Assembly: GCA_012974435.1 (NCBI GenBank)
Contig: JAAXQF010000156.1
Location: 1 to 32,657, forward strand
Origin: Desulfuromonadales bacterium
Lineage (GTDB): Bacteria > Desulfobacterota > Desulfuromonadia > Desulfuromonadales > BM103
Length of the DNA: 32,657 nucleotides
Direction: 5' to 3'
The translations under genes were made by a program, and so were the position numbers. Below, one piece after another: positions 22,604 to 30,736 of the stretch (positions within the stretch are counted from its first letter, which is position 1; each line of letters starts with the position of its first letter). Under the pieces are notes generated by a model. That model searched no databases and was not told where the DNA came from. It saw only the letters and a program-made list of their open reading frames with translations.

Positions 22604-24499
22604 TTATCCTTCTGTTACAACAGTTGGCACAGGTTCTCCGGACAAAATTCTCACCGCGTCAAAAGCAGCCGGACAGACCTCAGCACAGCCTCTGCACTTG
22701 GTGCACTTATCCTGATCAATCACATGCACCTGTTTTTTCTCACCCGTAATAGCATCTGCTGGACATTTGCGGAAACAGGCTCCACAGCCCTTACACTTTT
22801 CCGGCTCGATATAGAAATCAATCAACTCCTTGCAGGCAAGTGACGGACATCTTTGGTGATTGATGTGCGCGTCATATTCATCCCTGAAGTGTTTTAAAGT
22901 ACTGAGAACCGGGTTGGGAGCAGTTTTCCCCAGTGCACACATGGATGAGCCCTTAGTGGTCTCGGCCAGTTCCAGGAGCAGGTCGACATCACCCTTCTGC
23001 CCTAACCCTTTGGTCATATTGGTCAGGATTTTGAGCATCTGCCGGATACCTTCCCGACATGGGGTGCACTTGCCGCACGACTCGTCACTGAGGAATTCTA
23101 GGAAATACCTGGCAATATCGACCAGGCAGATATCCTCATCCATGACGATCATCCCGCCTGACCCCATCATAGCGCCAGCCTTGTTCAACTCGTCAAAGTC
23201 AACCTTGGTATCAAGCAGATTTTCGGGGAGGCACCCACCTGACGGGCCACCGGTCTGTACCGCCTTGAACTGCTTTCCACCAGGAACACCGCCGCCAATC
23301 TTGAAAATGATATCGCGCAGGGTGGCCCCCATCGGCACTTCGACCAGGCCAGTATTATTAACCTTGCCGACCAGAGAGAAAATCTTCGTCCCCTTGCTGC
23401 CATCAGTGCCGATAGAACTGAACGCCTTGGCGCCCTTGTTAATCACCAGCGGTATATTTGCCCAGGTCTCGACATTGTTGATATTGGTTGGCTTGCCCCA
23501 CAGACCCTTGGTCGCAGGGAATGGCGGCCTGGCGTTCGGCTCGCCTGGTTTGCCTTCCAGAGAGTTGAGAAGCGAGGTCTCCTCTCCACAGATAAAAGCG
23601 CCAGCACCGCGATGCACTTTAACGATAAAGTTGAAACCTGAACCAAGGATATTCTCACCAAGAAAACCGTACTCTTCCGCTTTCTTGATGGCGATCTCCA
23701 GGTTCTGTACCGCCAGGGGATATTCCTGACGAACGTACACGTAACCCTCATTAGCGCCGATGGCGTAGGCACCGATCATCAGGCCCTCAAGCACGGCGAA
23801 AGGGTTTCCTTCCATCACCGAGCGGTCCATATAGGCTCCCGGATCGCCTTCGTCGCAATTGACCACGACATATTTCTGATCCCCGGGGGCCTTACGGGCA
23901 AATTCCCACTTAACGCCAGATGGAAATCCAGCACCACCGCGACCGCGCAGCTTGGCTTCTTTGACTTCATCAACGACCTGCTCCGGAGTCATTTCAAAGA
24001 GAGACTTTACCAGGGCCTGGTAACCACCGATGGCGAGATAATCATCCAGGTTTTTTGGATCAATTTTCAGGTTGGAGCCTAGGATCAACCGCTCCTGGTT
24101 CTTATAGAAAGGGATATCCTCTTCCAGGGTCGTTTTCTCGCCGCTGTTTGGATCGACATAAATCAGCCTTTCAACAACCTTATTCTCCTTGATTGTCTCT
24201 GAGATAATCTCGGCGATATCCTCAGGCTGGACTTTGAGGTAACAGATCCCCTGTGGATAAATGACCACGATCGGCCCCTGCTCGCAGAAGCCGTGGCAAC
24301 CAGTGCGCCTGAAGCTGACATCAGCCGCAACACCCTGCGCTACGATTTCCTGCTCGATGGCCGTCGAAACCTTGTTGCTGCCGGTCGCATGACAGGCGCT
24401 GCCTGAGCAGAGGGTAATACAAGGTTTATCCACATCCCGTTGGGAGAGGATCTCCTGACGGAAAGCTTCTAATTCACCAGTTGTATTGATCCTAGGCAT
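22604..24499 (-). CDS. bamH: BamH, NuoF-like flavin/FeS subunit
   Basis: A 631-residue NuoF-like protein. Residues about 25-110 form a thioredoxin-like [2Fe-2S] domain (CSGSACHATGSNKV, GCHGFCEQGP). The NuoF core follows, with LRGRGGAGFPSGVKWE (FMN loop), NCDEGDPGAYMDRSVME, HRGAGAFICGEETSLLNSLE (NAD(H) site) and SCGKCTPCREGIRQM ([4Fe-4S]). The C-terminus adds a two-cluster ferredoxin, CKGCGACFRKCPADAI and CTKCRGCAEVCPAAF. This matches the bifurcating-type NuoF layout. The ATG at 24499 has GAGGAT upstream; an ATG at 24514 would overlap the bamG stop as ATGA but has no ribosome site. Its likely role in Bam is exchange with NAD(H) or another soluble carrier. Confidence 0.93.
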   Translation of the reverse strand: MPRINTTGELEAFRQEILSQRDVDKPCITLCSGSACHATGSNKVSTAIEQEIVAQGVAADVSFRRTGCHGFCEQGPIVVIYPQGICYLKVQPEDIAEIISETIKENKVVERLIYVDPNSGEKTTLEEDIPFYKNQERLILGSNLKIDPKNLDDYLAIGGYQALVKSLFEMTPEQVVDEVKEAKLRGRGGAGFPSGVKWEFARKAPGDQKYVVVNCDEGDPGAYMDRSVMEGNPFAVLEGLMIGAYAIGANEGYVYVRQEYPLAVQNLEIAIKKAEEYGFLGENILGSGFNFIVKVHRGAGAFICGEETSLLNSLEGKPGEPNARPPFPATKGLWGKPTNINNVETWANIPLVINKGAKAFSSIGTDGSKGTKIFSLVGKVNNTGLVEVPMGATLRDIIFKIGGGVPGGKQFKAVQTGGPSGGCLPENLLDTKVDFDELNKAGAMMGSGGMIVMDEDICLVDIARYFLEFLSDESCGKCTPCREGIRQMLKILTNMTKGLGQKGDVDLLLELAETTKGSSMCALGKTAPNPVLSTLKHFRDEYDAHINHQRCPSLACKELIDFYIEPEKCKGCGACFRKCPADAITGEKKQVHVIDQDKCTKCRGCAEVCPAAFDAVRILSGEPVPTVVTEG

Positions 24500-24510
24500 A
24501 TTTAAAATCC

Positions 24511-25041
24511 TCATTGGCAGGCGCAGAGATTCACAACTTCAGGCGACTCCGCACTCTTCAATTTCTCCAGGGTTTCAGCCGTCTCGACCAGCTTCAGCTT
24601 GTTTATCACTTCAGCTGTCTCGGCTTGTACGACGTTGCCATGATATTCGCCGTCAACGACGATAACCGGCCCAAGGGCGCAGCAACCAAGACAACTGACC
24701 GTCTCGACACTGAATTGCAGATCTGGATCGGTTTCACCCGGACCGACCCCCGTCACCTCCTCAACCGTAGCGAGGATGTCCTGGGCACCGCGCACATGAC
24801 AAGCGGTTCCCATGCAGACGTGGATCTCATGACGTCCCTTGGGTGTGAGACTGAAGGTCTTGTAAAAGGTGGTGATGTGCTGGATGCGGCTCATCGGCAC
24901 AGACAGTTTTTCACTGACCCGATCCAACGCCTCTTTTGGAAGCCAGTTGTTGTCGCTCTGGATGTCCAGCAAGATCTGTATCAGCGAACCGGCTTCGCCA
25001 CCATAGTTGTCTATAATCTGGTCGATTTTGCCGATATCCAT
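24511..25041 (-). CDS. bamG: BamG, NuoE-like [2Fe-2S] subunit
   Basis: A 176-residue protein with a NuoE-like layout: an N-terminal helical bundle (residues 1-70, SLIQILLDIQSDNNWLPKEA) and a thioredoxin-like [2Fe-2S] domain with CMGTACHVRGAQ (about 80-91) and VSCLGCCALGPVIVV (about 122-136). The C-terminal tail ends in LCACQ and is not part of the usual NuoE fold. GAGGACACT precedes the ATG at 25041. A longer frame to 25128 would overlap bamF and lacks support. It sits between bamF and bamH and pairs with BamH. Confidence 0.92.
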   Translation of the reverse strand: MDIGKIDQIIDNYGGEAGSLIQILLDIQSDNNWLPKEALDRVSEKLSVPMSRIQHITTFYKTFSLTPKGRHEIHVCMGTACHVRGAQDILATVEEVTGVGPGETDPDLQFSVETVSCLGCCALGPVIVVDGEYHGNVVQAETAEVINKLKLVETAETLEKLKSAESPEVVNLCACQ

Positions 25042-25093
25042 AGTGTCCTCGTTTTCTTTGTAAAGTAAGTACTTTAACTTTGAGCCAAGCCAA

Positions 25094-25864
25094 TCAGCTC
25101 GCCACCGCAAAGCGCTTTTCAGCGTCATCGAAACTCACCAGACCAAGTCGCGATGAGTTACTCAAATGTCTGGAAACCTCGTTTGCTTTAATACCGAGAA
25201 CGTCAGAGATATCACGGGCTGAGAGCGGGTTGTCCCGTAACAGCAGCATAATCCGGCTGATCGCCAGTTTATCGACAATCAATTCCTCAAAGAGTCGGTT
25301 GAACTCATCACTAGCGAAGTACTCGTCATATTGCTCCTGTTTGTCAAACCGCACTCGGAGCCGCTCGCGCTCCACCAGTTTGGCGTAAGGGAGCAATTTG
25401 GTTACAGCCATCAGATTGAGTTTAAGAGTTTCAGCGTCGAGTCCCTCGCTTTCACCGAGAGGCCCAATCTCTTTGAGCTGTTTACCGAAATCGTTCATTA
25501 CCTCGGCGTAACGTGTGCCTTCTGATGCAGAAATCCATTCAAGTCGCAGCCGTTTCGGATTAATGCCGATCCGTTCAAGCAGCTTACGGCCGAAATGCAT
25601 ATTGAACAGGGCGTCGTAGTTGCCTTCAGTCACGTAATGACATTCGCCTAACCAACAACCGCCGATAAAGACGCCGTCCGCACCTTTAGAGAGTGCACGC
25701 AGAACAAATTCAAGATCGACACGACCGGTACACATGACCCGGATAATCTTTGTTTCAGTACTATATTGTTGTCTGGAAACTCCAGACAGGTCCGCAGCTC
25801 CGTACGCTCACCACGTGCACAAGAAACCGATGACATTGGGTGTAAATTCAAATCCGGCAGACAT
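25094..25864 (-). CDS. bamF: BamF, selenocysteine-containing MvhD-like subunit with C-terminal winged helix
   Basis: The frame from ATG 25864 (with a GGAGGT site upstream) gives a 256-residue product if the TGA at 25808..25810 is read as selenocysteine (residue 19). Conventional gene finding would start at a methionine, residue 44, and lose the first part of the FeS site. Around the TGA the sequence reads FLCTW-Sec-AYGAADLSGVS, matching MvhD/VhuD proteins (CxWC/U-x-Y-x-GAD). Further ligand cysteines are in IIRVMCTGR and GGCWLGECHY (about residues 70 and 75), forming the [2Fe-2S] core. Residues about 200-256 look like a winged helix (RDISDVLGIKANEVSRHLSN), an unusual extra domain. Class II Bam complexes are reported to contain selenocysteine, which fits. 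It lies between bamE and bamG. Confidence 0.9.
25770..25788 (-). promoter_or_regulatory. candidate bacterial SECIS hairpin in bamF
   Basis: On the minus strand TGTCTGGA pairs perfectly with TCCAGACA across the loop GTT, starting 20 bases after the TGA. The loop G is about 28 bases past the TGA, inside the range of known bacterial SECIS elements, and the loop begins GU as in the E. coli fdhF element. Confidence 0.75.
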
Positions 25865-25884
25865 GTTTACCTCCTTCCAAACGA

Positions 25885-28800
25885 CTAATTCGTTTTTTCG
25901 GGGAGTGGAAACGCCCCGTCAATTTGAGCAAAAAGCTCATCATCAGTGTAGTGTTTCAAGTAAATTGCTCCGGTCGGACATTTTGCATTGCAGAGTCCGT
26001 CACCTTTACAGAGAACCGCCTCCACCCGGGCCTTTTTGCCCTGTGGCGTATCGACTAAGGTAATAGCGTTGTAGTTGCAGGAGGTGACGCAGGCGCCGCA
26101 GGAGATGCAGTCATGCTCGTTAACATCGCAAACCGCACCGGAAGCGGTGACCGTATCGCCAGCAAGGATACCGATGGCGCGCCCCGCTGCCCCATAGGCC
26201 TGGCTGATAGTTTCGCTGATGTACTTGGGATACTGGGCAGCGCCACAGAGGAATACCCCGTCGGCGGCGAAATCGACCGGGCGCAGCTTGACGTGCGCTT
26301 CCTGGAAGAAGCCATCCGGGTTGAACGAGGCCTTGAACATCCGCGCCAGATCGCGACTCGATTCGGCCGGAACCGTTGCTGTTGCCAGAGCGACCAGGTC
26401 GGTCTCCAGTTCCAGTTTGTGTCCAAGGACCGGATCGGTGACGGTAACAGTCAGGCCGTTGCCACTCGCCTTAACGACCGGCTGGTCCTCCGGCACGAAA
26501 CGGATGAACTTGATGTCCTTGTCCGCCGCCTCGCGGTAGTAATCTTCCTTGAAGCCGTAGGTGCGCATATCGCGGAATAGAATGTGGATGTCAATAGCCG
26601 GGTTGATCTCTTTCAGCTTCAGGGCGTTCTTGACCGATTGGCCGCAACAGACGCGGCTGCAGTAGTTGTTCTCTTCATTGCGGCAGCCGACGCACTGGAT
26701 TATGACCAGACTCTCGGCAGCAGTGACTTTCTCATTGTCGGAGACGATTTCACCTTCCAGTTCCAGCAGAGTCATGACCCGGTCGCTTTCACCGTAGAGG
26801 TATTCAACGGGTTTATATTCATCGGCGCCGGTGGCGAGAATGGCAATGCCGTGGGTGACCTCCCTGATCCGCCCTTTGGTATCGACTGTGGTGACAAAAT
26901 TACCGACATAACCAGAGACGGCAGTAATCGCCGAATCGCAGGCAATGCGGATCAACGGATTGCGGTAGACCTTGCTGATCAACTCGTTGAGATGGGTCTG
27001 TACATCCATGCCTTCGAGGGTGTAATGGATACGCCGCGCCATGCCACCAAGGTCGCTATCCTTTTCGATCAAGTAAACCTCGAAGCCCTGCTCAGCCAAG
27101 TTCAGCGCACTGGTCATTCCTGCCAAACCGCCACCGACCACCACCGCGGACTTATTGACCGGCAATTCGAACTCCTGCAGAGGCTGCAGATGCGCGGCTC
27201 TCGCCACAGACATGCGGATGATATCTTTCGACTTTTGGGTGGCGCTCTCTTTCTCGCGCGAATGGACCCAGGAGCAGTGCTCACGGATATTCGCCATCTC
27301 GAAGAAATACTGGTTAATACCCGCCTCACGGCAGGTATCACGGAACAACGGTTCATGTGTCCGTGGGGTACAAGCCGCCAGAACCAGCCTGTTGAGCCCT
27401 TTCTCCGCAATTGCATCGGCGATCTGCTGGGCATTCTCAGTCGAACAGGCAAAGAGGTTCTCGCCGGCCCAGGTCACGTTCGGCAGGGTTGAAGCGTATT
27501 CGACCACCGCCGGGATATCGACCACCCGGCCGATATTGGCGCCGCAGTGACAGACAACCACACCGATTTTCGGTTCCTCTTCGGAGGTATCACGTTCCTC
27601 GGGGTAGACCCGCTCGCGGCTCAACTTACCACGACGGGCGTTGAGTAACTGGCCAACCAAAGCATCGGCGCCGCTGGCAGAAACCACCGACTCGGGAATA
27701 TCCATCGGTCCCTGGAAAGCGCCGCTGACAAAAACGCCCTCGCGACTGGTCAGAATCGGATTATTTGGGATCGTTTTGCAGAAGCCGTGCTCGTTGAGTT
27801 CGATATCGAAGGTCTTAGAGAGCCCCTCGACATTTTTCGGTGGGTTGAGGCCAACCGAGAGCACGACCAGATCGAATTCCTCTTCCTTAACCCCGTCATC
27901 GAGGGTCGAGTAGCGAATAGTGACATTGTTGGTGACCGGGTCCTCTTTGCTGACGGTGACGTAGCTGCGAATAAAGCGCACGTCGTCAAGCTTTTCGGCG
28001 CGCTGATAGAAGCGCTCAAAATCCTTGCCGTAGGCGCGGATGTCGTTATGAAAGATGGTGGCGTCGAGACCGGTGTCGTGGTCTTTGGCCAGGATCACCT
28101 GTTTCTGGGTGTAGGTACAGCAAACCGCTGAGCAGTAGCTATTGCCACCTTCAATAACCTGTCGGGAGCCGACGCACTGAATCCAGGCGATTTTCTTCGG
28201 ATGAGTCAGGTCAGAGGGGCGCCGCACCTCCCCTTCGTAAGGGCCGGTAGAGCAGAGGATGCGCTCAAAATCGAGGCTGGTGACGACGTTCTCCATCAAA
28301 CCGTAACCAAAGTCGTTGCGCAGTTTCGGATCAAAGGTGTCAAAACCGGGCGAAAGCACAATCGCGCCGACCTCAATCTCAAACTGTTCCGGTTTCTGGT
28401 GCAAATCTATCGCGTTGGTCTTGCATACGCCTACGCAGATCTGGCACTTGCCCTCTTGCAGGTAGAGACAGGTCGCCTCATCGACATAAGTGACCAGCGG
28501 TACCGCCTGCGAGAAGTAGATATGTATCGACTTGTTCTCGGAAAGTTCCTGGTTGAACGGATCGGGTATCTTGACCGGACAGTAGTCAACGCAGATATTA
28601 CAGCCGGTACATTTCTCTTCAATAACATAACGAGGCTTTTTAGTCAGAGTTACCTTGAAGTCGCCCGCCTCACCTTCAACGCGGTCAACTTCGGTATAGG
28701 TGATGATCTCGATGTTTGGATTGCGCGCACATTCGATGAACTTGGGTGACTCGATACACATGGAGCAGTCATTACTGGGAAAAGTCTTGTCCAGTTGTGA

Positions 28801-28974
28801 CATCTTGCCGCCAAGCGCTGGCGACTTATCAACCAGATAGACACGGAACCCCGAGTCAGCAAGATCAAGAGCGGCCTGAATACCGCTGATGCCACCACCG
28901 ACAACCAGCACGTCGCCTATTTTTCTCTCTGCGGAGGTATCAAAGGGGAGTATTTCGACTGGATTGCTTGCCAT
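25885..28974 (-). CDS. bamE: BamE, double HdrA-like flavin/FeS subunit
   Basis: A 1029-residue fused HdrA-like flavoprotein. Half one has a FAD-binding VVGGGISGIQAALDLADSG (residues 24-42), the HdrA segment SNDCSMCIESPKFIECA, [4Fe-4S] motifs CTGCNICVDYCP (about 122) and CQICVGVC (about 177), and the conserved QCVGSR..YCSAVCC cluster. Half two repeats the FAD site, VVVGGGLAGMTSALNLAEQG (about 611-630), with QCVGCRNEENNYCSRVCC. Two ferredoxin clusters, CISCGACVTSCNYNAI and a degraded CKGDGLCNAKCP, close it. HdrA flavins are thought to split electron pairs, so BamE is the likely bifurcating part of the Bam complex. The ATG has AAAGGA in front. It starts 14 bases past bamD. Confidence 0.95.
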   Translation of the reverse strand: MASNPVEILPFDTSAERKIGDVLVVGGGISGIQAALDLADSGFRVYLVDKSPALGGKMSQLDKTFPSNDCSMCIESPKFIECARNPNIEIITYTEVDRVEGEAGDFKVTLTKKPRYVIEEKCTGCNICVDYCPVKIPDPFNQELSENKSIHIYFSQAVPLVTYVDEATCLYLQEGKCQICVGVCKTNAIDLHQKPEQFEIEVGAIVLSPGFDTFDPKLRNDFGYGLMENVVTSLDFERILCSTGPYEGEVRRPSDLTHPKKIAWIQCVGSRQVIEGGNSYCSAVCCTYTQKQVILAKDHDTGLDATIFHNDIRAYGKDFERFYQRAEKLDDVRFIRSYVTVSKEDPVTNNVTIRYSTLDDGVKEEEFDLVVLSVGLNPPKNVEGLSKTFDIELNEHGFCKTIPNNPILTSREGVFVSGAFQGPMDIPESVVSASGADALVGQLLNARRGKLSRERVYPEERDTSEEEPKIGVVVCHCGANIGRVVDIPAVVEYASTLPNVTWAGENLFACSTENAQQIADAIAEKGLNRLVLAACTPRTHEPLFRDTCREAGINQYFFEMANIREHCSWVHSREKESATQKSKDIIRMSVARAAHLQPLQEFELPVNKSAVVVGGGLAGMTSALNLAEQGFEVYLIEKDSDLGGMARRIHYTLEGMDVQTHLNELISKVYRNPLIRIACDSAITAVSGYVGNFVTTVDTKGRIREVTHGIAILATGADEYKPVEYLYGESDRVMTLLELEGEIVSDNEKVTAAESLVIIQCVGCRNEENNYCSRVCCGQSVKNALKLKEINPAIDIHILFRDMRTYGFKEDYYREAADKDIKFIRFVPEDQPVVKASGNGLTVTVTDPVLGHKLELETDLVALATATVPAESSRDLARMFKASFNPDGFFQEAHVKLRPVDFAADGVFLCGAAQYPKYISETISQAYGAAGRAIGILAGDTVTASGAVCDVNEHDCISCGACVTSCNYNAITLVDTPQGKKARVEAVLCKGDGLCNAKCPTGAIYLKHYTDDELFAQIDGAFPLPEKTN

Positions 28975-28988
28975 CAGTTTTCCTTTGT

Positions 28989-30140
28989 CTAAAGAGCTTC
29001 CAGGATGATTTCGGTGATGTCCTTGATCTCCAAGGTGTCACCCTCATCAAGGTCCAGGCTGCTATCTGTAAAATTGGTGATGCAATAGGGGCACGAAGTA
29101 ACCAAAACTTCAGCACCAGCATCAACAGCCTGGCGAACGCGCAGGTCTGAGAATCTGTCTTCTTTGGGCGTTTCCATCCAGATCCGACCGCCGCCGCCAC
29201 CACAACAAAGGCTTTTTTCACGGCTATCGACCATCTCGCTCATCTCCAGACCAGTCACCTGCTGGAGAAGTTCACGCGGCTCATCGTAGATACCATTATG
29301 GCGACCCAGGTAGCATGGATCATGATAGGTGACTTTCCTGGCGTATTCACCAGTCAGCTTAAGACGACCCGAATTGACCAGCTCGTTGATATATTGGGAA
29401 ATAAAAATCACTTCGAAGTTGACCATAAACTCGGGATATTCGTTTTTGAAGCTGTGGTAACAATGTGGCGAAGAGACCACGACCTTCTTCACACCATGAT
29501 CGATAAATTCCTTGATATTTTCCTTGGCAAGACGCTTGAACAGATCTTCATTGCCAGTTTTGCGGATACTTTCACCGCAGCAGCTTTCCTTGGAGCCAAG
29601 GATCCCAAAATCGACTCCGGCCTTATTCAGGAGAGTGGCCGTGGCGACCGCCACTTTTCTCATCCTCGGGTCATAGCTTAAGTAACATCCGGTGAAATAG
29701 AGAACTTCCATCCCTTCGGTATAGGTTTTTACAGGCAGATCTTTAGCCCATTCCGCCCGCATTTCCTTGTCTCCACCAAGAGAGTTACCCTCGGAGGTCA
29801 GGTTGGCGACCACTGTCTGGATAGGACCGACATTACCCGGATAGACGTCATATTCAGCGCCGAGTTTACGTAAGGCGACTCCAGCGGTAATCTGATCGAC
29901 TCCCCTGGGGCAGTTATCGACACAGGTTTTACAGGTGGTGCAGCGCCACATCTCTTCCTGCTCAATCTCGGTCAAACCGAAGGTCGCCTGACGGATGATC
30001 TTGCGCATACTGAAATCCCGCACCCGGTTCCATGGGCAGACAACGTCACAACGTCCGCATTGGTAGCAATACTTGAATGAGTCGCCACCCTGCTCTTTTA
30101 TAACCTCGATGATTTCTTTTTCAGGGGCTACGGTATCCAC
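28989..30140 (-). CDS. bamD: BamD, HdrD/HdrBC-like FeS subunit
   Basis: A 383-residue FeS protein. It has two N-terminal [4Fe-4S] motifs, CYQCGRCDVVCP (about residues 20-31) and CTTCKTCVDNCP (about 67-78). Two CCG domains follow, FTGCYLSYD...SCCGES...SPHC and CYLGRH...CCGGGGGR...SCPYC, which in heterodisulfide reductases hold noncubane [4Fe-4S] clusters. The GTG start at 30140 has AAGGA 11 bases away, weak but the only choice near the bamC stop. It is homologous to the soluble part of EMO in this window, and together with BamE it looks like an HdrABC-type module inside the Bam complex. Confidence 0.93.
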   Translation of the reverse strand: MDTVAPEKEIIEVIKEQGGDSFKYCYQCGRCDVVCPWNRVRDFSMRKIIRQATFGLTEIEQEEMWRCTTCKTCVDNCPRGVDQITAGVALRKLGAEYDVYPGNVGPIQTVVANLTSEGNSLGGDKEMRAEWAKDLPVKTYTEGMEVLYFTGCYLSYDPRMRKVAVATATLLNKAGVDFGILGSKESCCGESIRKTGNEDLFKRLAKENIKEFIDHGVKKVVVSSPHCYHSFKNEYPEFMVNFEVIFISQYINELVNSGRLKLTGEYARKVTYHDPCYLGRHNGIYDEPRELLQQVTGLEMSEMVDSREKSLCCGGGGGRIWMETPKEDRFSDLRVRQAVDAGAEVLVTSCPYCITNFTDSSLDLDEGDTLEIKDITEIILEAL

Positions 30141-30148
30141 GTTAGTAC

Positions 30149-30697
30149 TTATCCTTTGGTCGGTTTCGATGTTTTGGAAATCTGTGCAACGATATCAGCG
30201 ACTTTATCAATGCCATGCTTGTTGATGAGTGATTCCAGGCCGACCTCAACCTCTCCCTGCAGCACTTCTGGTCCGTCGACATCCACTTCTCGCTCCTCAA
30301 AAATCAGAGCATCAGCCAGACACCACTTGACACACAAAGGCTCATCTTCGCCTTCACACATATCGCATTTGAGTGGCAGACCGGAGTCAGGCTCTTTGAA
30401 CAGGTCTCTGGATGGACAAGAGGCCCTGCAGAAAGCACACTCGTCGTATTCCTTGCCATCGATGATATATTTATCCCGGCCGGCACATTCAGCGACCGTA
30501 TATTCACCGGCATAAACAGGCACGTAGACGTCACGCAGCGGCTCACGCGTCACCCGGATACGCGATCTTTCCGGATTATTACTGCTATATTTCGGCGAAG
30601 CGTGAAATGAGGAGCAGATGACCTCACAGGCTCGGCAACCGTTGCATTTACTGATGTCAATTTTTATCGTCTTTATGGTTTTCTTTTCGCTTTTCAA
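30149..30697 (-). CDS. bamC: BamC, ferredoxin-like subunit
   Basis: A 182-residue FeS protein with about three clusters: CNGCRACEVICSSFH (about residues 18-32), CAFCRASCPS (about 89-98) and CDMCEGEDEPLCVKWC (about 112-127), plus an extra cysteine in VAECAGRD. BamC is the electron partner of BamB in the BamBC unit that reduces the aromatic ring. The start codon is TTG at 30697: GGAGGG lies 8 bases ahead of it, and no ATG in frame fits. It follows bamB by 39 bases. The C-terminal tail is helical and not part of the ferredoxin fold. Confidence 0.9.
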   Translation of the reverse strand: MKSEKKTIKTIKIDISKCNGCRACEVICSSFHASPKYSSNNPERSRIRVTREPLRDVYVPVYAGEYTVAECAGRDKYIIDGKEYDECAFCRASCPSRDLFKEPDSGLPLKCDMCEGEDEPLCVKWCLADALIFEEREVDVDGPEVLQGEVEVGLESLINKHGIDKVADIVAQISKTSKPTKG

Positions 30698-30736
30698 GGC
30701 TCACGCCCTCCACTCTACAGGTTCTCCGAAGTCTCT

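Noticed and set aside
22860-23729. 289-codon open frame on the plus strand
   Set aside because: Antisense shadow of bamH; composition is Ser/Pro/Arg-rich without domains.
24500-24514. ATGA overlap start for bamH at 24514
   Set aside because: No ribosome site in front; the ATG at 24499 has GAGGAT at good spacing.
26584-27492. 302-codon open frame on the plus strand
   Set aside because: It lies wholly inside bamE on the opposite strand, has no family motifs, and the bamE frame is clearly the real gene.
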